From Flammeovirgaceae bacterium UBA6059 (GTDB lineage: Bacteria; Bacteroidota; Bacteroidia; Cytophagales; Cyclobacteriaceae): a DNA stretch of 10,374 nucleotides. The notes under the pieces are model-generated. The model made no database searches. It saw only the letters and a list, made by a program, of their open reading frames with translations, and was not told the DNA's origin. The position numbers and the translations under genes are program-made. Positions 1 through 4,966 of this stretch are shown here, piece by piece. Location of the stretch: the NCBI GenBank assembly GCA_002435755.1, contig DIYH01000030.1, positions 139,548 through 149,921 of the forward strand, written 5' to 3'. Positions within the stretch are counted from its first letter, which is position 1, and the number at the start of each line of letters is the position of its first letter.

Positions 1-94
1 TAGGCCCTATCAATTTCCCTAAGAATTCTTTCGCTAAGTCTATCCCCTTTTCAAGCGCCGTAGACGATATGTCAATCTTTGTACTATCTCCCAT
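1..94 (-). CDS. DUF4393/Abi-alpha-like protein, N-terminal fragment (runs off left edge)
   Basis: Reading the minus strand from the ATG at 94-92 gives 31 uninterrupted codons to the window edge, starting MGDSTKIDISSTALEKGIDL. The peptide has a short polar N-terminus followed by an amphipathic helix (ALEKGIDLAKEFLGKLIGP). This resembles, from memory, the N-termini of DUF4393 (Abi-alpha) proteins, a family linked by name to phage abortive infection. No catalytic motif is visible because the rest lies outside the window. The gene points away from the antitoxin-like gene at 390, and the 295 bp between them hold repeat copy A. The start is the only ATG in frame near the edge. The family call is tentative; the existence of a coding start is more secure. 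Confidence 0.45.
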   Translation of the reverse strand, partial: MGDSTKIDISSTALEKGIDLAKEFLGKLIGP

Positions 95-140
95 AGATGA
101 AATTTACTGAAAATATCAACTTATAACACGGCAATAGCGC

Positions 141-300
141 GCGTTGCGGAGCTAAACGCGTGCCTAGCTAGCCATCGTTAATCAAGCAGTAGAACATCCA
201 ACAGCCATCTTCTACTTTCATAGTCTCTTGCCGAGCTATAACAGTACATGGATGGCTTAGGTGGCAGGTGGAAATGGCACCCACCGCTTCGGCGGACCGC
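141..300. repeat. Dispersed intergenic repeat, copy A
   Basis: This stretch shares several ordered blocks with copies B and C. Block 1 at 146-166 matches 4600-4620 at 20 of 21 bases. Block 2 at 179-225 aligns without gaps to 4646-4692 at about 35 of 47 bases, with its last 16 bases (TTCTACTTTCATAGTC) nearly identical. Block 3 at 266-285 (AGGTGGAAATGGCACCCACC) is identical to 717-736 in copy B. It ends in a CCGC-TTCG-GCGG hairpin at 284-295. Outer boundaries are approximate. It looks like a non-autonomous or decayed mobile repeat; no transposase is present. Confidence 0.7.
284..295. repeat. Short GC-rich hairpin with TTCG loop
   Basis: CCGC-TTCG-GCGG forms a perfect 4-bp stem closed by a TTCG tetraloop, immediately after the GGTGG/CCACC block of repeat copy A. 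No T-run follows, so an intrinsic terminator is unlikely. It sits where copies B and D carry the CCCCTCC/GGAGGGG palindrome, so it may be the variable end module of the repeat. Confidence 0.5.
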
Positions 301-314
301 CCCAGTTAGTCAAA

Positions 315-337
315 GCCCTGAGTTGCAAACTCAGGGC
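315..337. repeat. Perfect 10-bp inverted repeat with 3-nt loop
   Basis: GCCCTGAGTT (315-324) and AACTCAGGGC (328-337) are perfect reverse complements around GCA. It lies 17 bp upstream of the TTTG box of the antitoxin-like gene promoter. No T-run follows on either strand. It could be a regulator-binding palindrome, a REP-type element of the kind mobilised by IS200-like (RAYT) transposases, or a transcript hairpin. The sequence alone does not decide. Confidence 0.7.
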
Positions 338-354
338 AGGTTAAGAACGTGAGG

Positions 355-385
355 TTTGAGCAAGGTACCTATTTCTCTATATTTG
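355..385 (+). promoter_or_regulatory. Bacteroidota sigma-A-type promoter for the antitoxin-like gene
   Basis: TTTG at 355-358, a 19-nt spacer, and TATATTTG at 378-385 match the established Bacteroidota consensus (TTTG or TTG, 19-20 nt, TAnnTTTG) exactly. The -7 box ends four bases before the ATG at 390, so transcription should begin at or within a few bases of the start codon. That would give a leaderless or nearly leaderless mRNA. Confidence 0.7.
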
Positions 386-389
386 ATAT

Positions 390-623
390 ATGAGCACTTC
401 AGAACTGAAATCCAATCTTCATGCCCTTATAGATGGCATTGATAATCAAGAACTGCTCCAGTCTATTTATGAAATTCTCGATGCTCGAAAGCATGGCGAG
501 ACCGGGAGTTTATGGGGTAGTTTGACAGATGATCAAAAGAATGAAGTGCTTGAGGCCTTCGATGAATCAGAACAAGAAGACAATCTGATCCCTCACGCTC
601 AGGTACTCAAGGAGCTGAAATGA
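390..623 (+). CDS. Small antitoxin-like protein of an addiction module
   Basis: This 77-residue, strongly acidic protein resembles the small antitoxins that precede RelE/ParE-type toxins in Bacteroidota. It has a helical N-terminal half (SELKSNLHALIDGIDNQELLQSIYEILDAR, given as the region from residue 4 to 33), a linker, then LWGSLTDDQKNEVLEAFDES and an extended tail with NLIPHAQVLKELK, typical of toxin-wrapping C-termini. Its role would be to neutralise a toxin and to repress its own promoter. No other in-frame ATG is close, so the start at 390 is firm despite the absence of a ribosome binding site. Its stop overlaps an ATG (ATGA, 620-623), the normal junction to a toxin gene, but that reading frame closes after six codons. 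It therefore looks like an orphan antitoxin. The class is inferred from overall pattern. Confidence 0.7.
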   Translation: MSTSELKSNLHALIDGIDNQELLQSIYEILDARKHGETGSLWGSLTDDQKNEVLEAFDESEQEDNLIPHAQVLKELK

Positions 624-664
624 CCGTCTCCTGGACATAAGAAGTCCCTCATTCAATAACCCAT
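620..664 (+). pseudogene. Remnant 5' end of a toxin gene
   Basis: An ATG at 620 overlaps the antitoxin stop as ATGA and reads MTVSWT before a TAA at 638-640. Continuing in the same frame gives EVPHSITHFYLNSHL without another stop until 680-682. MTVxWT is a plausible start for a RelE/ParE-fold toxin. Repeat copy B takes over from about 661, so the body of the toxin gene is missing. The remnant is very short, and the overlap could be chance; the position relative to the antitoxin is the main argument. Confidence 0.4.
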
Positions 665-760
665 TTCTACCTTAATAGTCACCTAGCTCTAGCAGTATGC
701 TGATGGCTATTGAAGTAGGTGGAAATGGCACCCACCCCTAGCCCCTCCAAGGAGGGGAAT
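661..760. repeat. Dispersed intergenic repeat, copy B
   Basis: TTCTACCTTAATAGTC (665-680) matches 210-225 and 4677-4692 with one or two differences. AGGTGGAAATGGCACCCACC (717-736) is identical to 266-285. The GGTGG/CCACC arms at 718-722 and 732-736 are followed by the palindrome CCCCTCC-AA-GGAGGGG at 742-757. Compared with copies A and C it lacks the GCGGAGCTAAA block, so it is a shorter or truncated copy. It starts where the toxin remnant ends. Confidence 0.65.
742..757. repeat. CCCCTCC/GGAGGGG palindrome, copy 1
   Basis: Two perfect 7-base arms around AA form a near-complete palindrome, followed by AATAAC. Almost the same element occurs at 2637-2652, and degenerate versions occur at 4755-4806. 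Similar short palindromes are widespread between genes in Bacteroidota genomes (recalled, not searched). There is no T-run behind it, so a standard terminator is not supported. Confidence 0.65.
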
Positions 761-834
761 AACATTATACGTTTTGCTCTGCAATCCAAGCTAGAGTCCT
801 TGCCAAGTGCAAATCTTGATTAATTTACTTGCAT

Positions 835-1605
835 ATGAACCACCTTATACTTTGGAAGGACATCCGGCTGTTTTTGGGACAAAATCCAATGGCTACATCG
901 GGTCACGCCCATCCGGTAATTCAGTTGGTCATAGCAAAGGAAGGGGAATTCAAAACCCTGCATCCCGAGTCAGGCGAGTGGGTCAATCAAAAAGGCCTGC
1001 TGATCCAACCCAACCACCAGCATCAATGCGATGCTACCAATGTCCCGATCTTTAGTCTAGATATCGATCCTGATACCACTCTCGGCGAGTGGGTAATTGA
1101 TCATGTGTTGAAGGAAAGCTCAGTCCTGACCTATCCTTCAGCGCAGTTGGGTGAGATCGACTTCAAGCAAGTTGATCAGTTTGTAGCTGATGAGGACTGG
1201 GAAGGTCTCTATGCCTACATCAAAGAAGTCTTACACTATGAAGAGCAGAAATCAACCCATCCTAGGGAAGAGAGAATTGCTGTGGTGGTCAAGTACATCC
1301 ATAATCATATCCATGAGTTGCTTTCGACTGATGAACTGACTGAAGTGTCCTACTTGAGCGAGAGTCGGTTGCTGCATCTGTTCAAGGCAGAAATGGGGCT
1401 TCCTATCCGTAGCTACATCCTCTGGTATCGCCTCAAAGTAGCCATGGAAAAGGTTATTCGTGGCGCAAACCTGACCGAAGCGGCTCATGCGGCAGGGTTT
1501 TCGGATCAGGCGCATTTCACGCGGACTTGTCGCAAAATGCTCGGTGTACCCCCTTCGACGCTCACTTCGAATAGCAAATTCATTCAAGTAAACTTCTCAG
1601 AGTAG
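835..1605 (+). CDS. AraC-family transcriptional regulator
   Basis: This 256-residue protein has the usual AraC layout. An N-terminal cupin-like sensing domain (about 1-90) includes GHAHPVIQLVIA at 23-34. A connecting helical part follows, and then a C-terminal double helix-turn-helix domain at about 146-245. The second half of the latter carries the typical stretch LTEAAHAAGFSDQAHFTRTC (213-232) and GVPPSTL. The ligand is unknown. I chose the ATG at 835; a TTG two codons upstream is also in frame and a stop (817-819) lies just before it. No Shine-Dalgarno sequence is visible, as is normal in this phylum. The stop is 33 bp from the next gene, an MDR oxidoreductase, so this regulator probably controls that enzyme and is transcribed with it. 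Confidence 0.88.
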   Translation: MNHLILWKDIRLFLGQNPMATSGHAHPVIQLVIAKEGEFKTLHPESGEWVNQKGLLIQPNHQHQCDATNVPIFSLDIDPDTTLGEWVIDHVLKESSVLTYPSAQLGEIDFKQVDQFVADEDWEGLYAYIKEVLHYEEQKSTHPREERIAVVVKYIHNHIHELLSTDELTEVSYLSESRLLHLFKAEMGLPIRSYILWYRLKVAMEKVIRGANLTEAAHAAGFSDQAHFTRTCRKMLGVPPSTLTSNSKFIQVNFSE

Positions 1606-1612
1606 CTCGTCC

Positions 1613-1637
1613 TTTGTACCCAACAAATAGGTACAGA
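1613..1637. promoter_or_regulatory. Inverted repeat just before the oxidoreductase start codon
   Basis: TGTACC (1615-1620) and GGTACA (1630-1635) are perfect inverted repeats around a 9-nt loop. The pairing extends to 8 bp with one G-U pair (1613-1637). The ATG follows one base later, so in RNA it would fold over the initiation region. As DNA it could be an operator. Function is inferred. Confidence 0.4.
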
Positions 1638-1638
1638 G

Positions 1639-2628
1639 ATGAAATACAAGCATGTCGTATTGACCAAAAGGGGCGGTCCAGAAGTATTGCAGATCCAGGA
1701 AGCGGTACTCAGACCACCTGGCCAACAAGAACTACAAATCAAGGTGTCGGCCTGCGGTGTAGGCAGGACGGATGTTGCCATGCGGTATGGTTATTATCCA
1801 TTTGCTCCTAAGATTCCTTTCACCGCCGGTTATGAGATCGTCGGTGAAGTGACGGACGTTGGTTCGGGTGTTAGTCGTTTCAAGTCCGGTGATCGCGTAG
1901 CGGCATTAACTGTGCATGGCGGTTATGCTGAGTACATCTATCTGCATGAAGGGGATTTGGTGGCTGTTCCGGACAGTGTACAAGCCAATGAGGCGGTGGC
2001 ATTGATTCTCAACTATTGCACCGCCTACCAAATGCTGCATCGTGTACTCAAAGTAAGAGAGGGCACTGCTGTGCTGATCACTGGTGCCAGCGGAGGAGTT
2101 GGTTCGGCTTTGCTTGATTTGGGAAGAATGATTGGATTGAAAATGTATGGTACAGCCTCAGCCAGCAAACATGAGCTTATCGAATCACAAGGTGCTACTC
2201 CGGTGAATTATAAACTCAAAGGTTGGATGGACCAATTGAAAGCCATGCAGCCGGATGGTTTTGATCATGTCATTGATGGTATTGGAGGTGAGTACATCAA
2301 CCATGGTTTTAATCTACTTCGAAAAGGCGGGTCATTGGTCGCCTATGGATATCCCCATTTCACGGGGATGTTGGTGGATAATGTGAAAGTCAGGCTCTTG
2401 AGTCTGTTACCCAATGGTAAGAAAGGCTCTTTCTACGGTATCTCATTCACCTACAAAAAAGACAAAGCGTCGATTCATGAAGATTTGAGAACTCTCTTCA
2501 CAATGCTCAAGGAGCAGCGGATCAAGCCGATGATCTCTAAGCGCTTCCCCATCCTCGAAGCAGCTCAAGCGAATGCCTGGTTGGAGTCAGGGGCGGTTGT
2601 GGGGAAGGTGGTGTTGGTTGGGGAGTAG
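1639..2628 (+). CDS. Zinc-independent MDR oxidoreductase (quinone reductase-like)
   Basis: This 329-residue protein belongs to the medium-chain dehydrogenase/reductase superfamily, zinc-free quinone-oxidoreductase branch. The N-terminal GroES-like domain covers about 1-125, with GYEIVGEVTDVGSGVSRFKS at 64-83 and GDRVAAL behind it. The Rossmann nucleotide-binding domain follows with the glycine motif GASGGVG at 149-155. The cysteine/histidine/glutamate set of zinc alcohol dehydrogenases is not obvious, and no structural-zinc cysteine cluster is present. It should reduce a quinone, enone or aldehyde with NAD(P)H in the cytoplasm; the true substrate cannot be read from the sequence. It follows the AraC gene by 33 bp, and an inverted repeat precedes the ATG. 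The length is normal for the family (about 320-340). A short palindromic repeat lies 9 bp after the stop. Confidence 0.88.
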   Translation: MKYKHVVLTKRGGPEVLQIQEAVLRPPGQQELQIKVSACGVGRTDVAMRYGYYPFAPKIPFTAGYEIVGEVTDVGSGVSRFKSGDRVAALTVHGGYAEYIYLHEGDLVAVPDSVQANEAVALILNYCTAYQMLHRVLKVREGTAVLITGASGGVGSALLDLGRMIGLKMYGTASASKHELIESQGATPVNYKLKGWMDQLKAMQPDGFDHVIDGIGGEYINHGFNLLRKGGSLVAYGYPHFTGMLVDNVKVRLLSLLPNGKKGSFYGISFTYKKDKASIHEDLRTLFTMLKEQRIKPMISKRFPILEAAQANAWLESGAVVGKVVLVGE

Positions 2629-2636
2629 TTGCCTGG

Positions 2637-2652
2637 CCCCTCCAGGGAGGGG
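2637..2652. repeat. CCCCTCC/GGAGGGG palindrome, copy 2
   Basis: CCCCTCC-AG-GGAGGGG lies 9 bp after the stop of the oxidoreductase gene and is followed by AGTACTAA. It differs from the copy at 742-757 only in the central dinucleotide. Here it stands alone, without the GGTGG/CCACC block seen in the longer copies. It could end or stabilise the transcript, but there is no T-run. Confidence 0.65.
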
Positions 2653-2904
2653 AGTACTAAGCGATGGTACGCGGGAGTCATTTACTGGAGTATCAGGTCT
2701 TCTAAGTAGAAGGTGCTCAAGTACAATATCTTTAAGAACGGATGTAAACAGTATATGGGACGGAAGAAGACACTGTCTTAACATTCTTGATAGAATGAGC
2801 CCATAAGCATTATGATAAGATAAGAATTACTTAATCCATCGGCACCTAGTCTGAAATGCCATTAAGAATAGCTTTGGATCGAGGAGAAAAACTGTCCAAC
2901 CATC

Positions 2905-4491
2905 ATGAAAACAATAATTCAAACATTCATATCGACATTGTTCATCGCCTGTGCACTTGTAAAGGATATCATAGGACAATCGATCGTGGTAGAACCTTAT
3001 CTGCAAGATGCCTCTCCAACGAACATCCATATCATGTGGGAAACATCTGAGGGTGGTTTGTGCAAAGTACTTTGGGGTCGGACAAGAGACCTGCCCAATG
3101 AATCGACTAGAGTTTTTTCAATCGTTAACTCCAGGCCCTCAGAGATCCACAGGGTCGAACTCGAGAACCTCGAACCTTCGACGACTTATTATTATAGAGT
3201 CATTACCGGTAGGACGGAATCCGAGATTTATCATTTCACCACACCTCCTCAACCTGACAAAGAAAAGGCCTTCCAGCTTGTTGCGATGAGTGATATGCAG
3301 CGTGATGACGAAAGACCAAATAAATTTAAAGAGATCGTGGAAGAAGGAGTACTTGCGTATCTCGCAGAGGAAAATGCTGCTGGAGATCCTTTCCAAAATC
3401 TAGGAATGGTGATCATCCCCGGAGACCTCACTAAAGACGGTTTGAATTATACTGACTGGACCAATGATTTCTTTCGTCAATCAAAAGAATTACTGCCTTA
3501 TGTACCCGTCTATCCAGTACTCGGTAATCATGAAAACAACAATGATTTCTATTTCAACTATTTCCACCTTCCGGACAATGGCACTGCGGGCTTTATAGAG
3601 CATTGGTATTATAAGGACTATGGGAACGTGCGCATCATCGGGTTGAACTCCAACGATAACTACAGGATCCAGGAACAGTTGGACTGGCTGGAAGGGGTCC
3701 TGGAAGATACCCGGAACGTTGATGAAATAGATTTTGTGTTTGCACAACTGCACCATCCCCACAAGTCCGAACTATGGATAGATGGAGAAAGGGACTACAC
3801 GGGTGAGGTCATCTCTTTACTCGAAGATTTCTCAACCCGGACCGGCAAACCGACCATTCATTTCTATGGCCATACGCATGGGTACTCCAGAGGTCAATCG
3901 AGGGATCACACACATCTATGGGTCAATGTAGCTACTGCAGGAGGTAAAATTGACGGATGGGGAGAATACGCACAAACTAATTATGACGAGTTTCCTGTCA
4001 GCCATAGCGACTATGGATTTGTACTAATGGACGTATCTGGAGGGGATGACCCTAAGTTTAAGTTGATACGAGTGAGCCGCGGTGATGTCGCCAATCCAAA
4101 GAACAATGAAGTCACTGACGTAATAGAAATCAAAAGGTACAGCGTCAAGCCTGACACGCCAGTATGCATTTCACCTATCAAGGAATCAAAAGTGAGCCCT
4201 CGAGATGTGCTACTGAAGGCATCCGACTTTAAAGCATCAGACGGTAGTGAGCACGGTGAGACGCATTGGCAGGTGGCCCGTACTTACAATTTTGCCAATC
4301 CTGATATTGACGTTTGGAAACATCATGAGGACTGGTATGGTGATGAAAACCTGAACGAGGGTATCAATTTATCTCATTTGGTAGTTCCTTCGTTGAACGA
4401 AAAAACTACTTATTATTGGAGAGTGCGCTACCGCACAAAAGGTTTGGTTTGGAGTGATTGGTCTGAACTACAAAAATTTGTGACTGAGTAG
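2905..4491 (+). CDS. Secreted purple-acid-phosphatase-like metallophosphoesterase
   Basis: This 528-residue protein is probably exported. Residues 1-24 form a signal peptide, with cleavage likely before Gln25, as is frequent in Bacteroidota. Residues about 26-113 form the fibronectin-III-like N-terminal domain of purple acid phosphatases (PYLQDASPTNIHIMWET and TTYYYRVITG). The calcineurin-like phosphoesterase domain spans about 120-390. Its metal motifs are D130 in SDMQ, GD at 173-174, GNHE at 207-210, H283/H284 and GHTH at 322-325. A second FnIII-like domain (about 415-528) ends with TTYYWRVRYRTKG. It should hydrolyse phosphate esters in the periplasm or outside the cell. Motif I reads DMQ rather than the DxH of many calcineurin-like enzymes. 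No Por/type IX sorting domain is visible at the C-terminus. It stands alone between two gaps of 276 and 475 bp. Confidence 0.88.
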   Translation: MKTIIQTFISTLFIACALVKDIIGQSIVVEPYLQDASPTNIHIMWETSEGGLCKVLWGRTRDLPNESTRVFSIVNSRPSEIHRVELENLEPSTTYYYRVITGRTESEIYHFTTPPQPDKEKAFQLVAMSDMQRDDERPNKFKEIVEEGVLAYLAEENAAGDPFQNLGMVIIPGDLTKDGLNYTDWTNDFFRQSKELLPYVPVYPVLGNHENNNDFYFNYFHLPDNGTAGFIEHWYYKDYGNVRIIGLNSNDNYRIQEQLDWLEGVLEDTRNVDEIDFVFAQLHHPHKSELWIDGERDYTGEVISLLEDFSTRTGKPTIHFYGHTHGYSRGQSRDHTHLWVNVATAGGKIDGWGEYAQTNYDEFPVSHSDYGFVLMDVSGGDDPKFKLIRVSRGDVANPKNNEVTDVIEIKRYSVKPDTPVCISPIKESKVSPRDVLLKASDFKASDGSEHGETHWQVARTYNFANPDIDVWKHHEDWYGDENLNEGINLSHLVVPSLNEKTTYYWRVRYRTKGLVWSDWSELQKFVTE

Positions 4492-4592
4492 TTCCGAGCC
4501 TCTCAGCTGATGCCATGTCCATTTGTAACGAAAGAAAAGGTGCCGATTAAATTGCAAGCTTCTATCACAAGGAGAGATTATACTCTATTGGT

Positions 4593-4775
4593 CTGCGTGG
4601 CGGAGCTAAAGGCGTGCCTAACTTTCCGTAACTGTTTCACGCGGCTAATCAATCAGCACCAGCTCCAGCAATCCTTTTCTACCTTCATAGTCACTCTCCG
4701 CGCCATATCAATGTACGGTAACTAAGGTGGTAGTTAGAACTTCACCCACCTCCAGCCACTCCAAGGAGGAGAGTA
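4593..4775. repeat. Dispersed intergenic repeat, copy C
   Basis: This contains the block at 4600-4620 (20 of 21 bases shared with 146-166), the 47-base ungapped block 4646-4692, and GGTGG/CCACC arms at 4726-4730 and 4746-4750. It ends in a decayed CTCCAAGGAG palindrome at 4759-4768. The order of modules is the same as in copies A and B. On the minus strand, the 47-base block reads DYEGRKGLLELVLID and a stop, in parallel with copy A. Boundaries are approximate. Confidence 0.7.
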
Positions 4776-4806
4776 AAGATCAGTCAGCCTCTAAGGAGCG
4801 GAGTAA
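4755..4806. repeat. Two degenerate copies of the CTCC/GGAG palindrome in tandem
   Basis: GCCACTCCAAGGAGGAGAGT (4755-4774) and GCCTCTAAGGAGCGGAGTAA (4787-4806) are each an imperfect version of the element at 741-761, separated by a dozen bases. The pairing arms are damaged in both, which suggests old copies that are drifting. Confidence 0.5.
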
Positions 4807-4807
4807 T

Positions 4808-4837
4808 AGCCAATAAAAAACCGGTTAACAATTGGCT
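4808..4837. repeat. Inverted repeat AGCCAAT / ATTGGCT
   Basis: Perfect 7-base arms lie 16 nt apart, and the loop contains the palindrome AACCGGTT (4819-4826). It is about 130 bp upstream of the DoxX-like gene. A regulator site is possible; nothing else supports it. Confidence 0.35.
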
Positions 4838-4966
4838 GAGCAATAGAAGCCTAGGCTATATCTTGTAAATAAATTGTCTTCAACAAGTTTTGGTAATCAG
4901 GTATTTTAGGCTGCAATCAGTTGAGTTGATTCTAGCTGTTATGCATAAAACAAAAATGAGCAAATA

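Larger units (their letters stand above)
4492..4966. other. 475-bp intergenic region dominated by repeats
   Basis: I see no convincing gene here. The first 100 bp hold nothing recognisable. Repeat copy C covers about 4593-4775, and a further degenerate palindrome reaches 4806. An inverted repeat AGCCAAT (4808-4814) / ATTGGCT (4831-4837) follows, enclosing AACCGGTT. The last 130 bp are AT-rich and should contain the promoter of the DoxX-like gene. A partial -7 box (TATTTTAG at 4902-4909) is present, but no -33 box lies at the right distance. Confidence 0.6.

Noticed and set aside
807..1055. 82-codon plus-strand frame overlapping the AraC gene
   Set aside because: It is out of frame with a clear AraC-family protein and its product is rich in Arg/Ser/Pro without family resemblance.
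2699..2712. CTTCTA-AG-TAGAAG palindrome in the gap before the phosphatase gene
   Set aside because: The arms are short and AT-rich, with no second copy and no relation to a promoter. Otherwise I see nothing in the 2653-2904 gap.
2573..2806. 77-codon plus-strand frame across the oxidoreductase end
   Set aside because: It starts inside the oxidoreductase gene in another frame and continues over a palindromic repeat; the composition is not protein-like.
4510..4725. 71-codon plus-strand frame in the 475-bp gap
   Set aside because: It runs through repeat copy C, has no start context or recognisable product, and the matching region in copy A has no such frame.
141..4806. CRISPR array or integrated element made of the repeats
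   Set aside because: The repeat copies are long, degenerate and kilobases apart with genes between, without regular spacers or cas genes.
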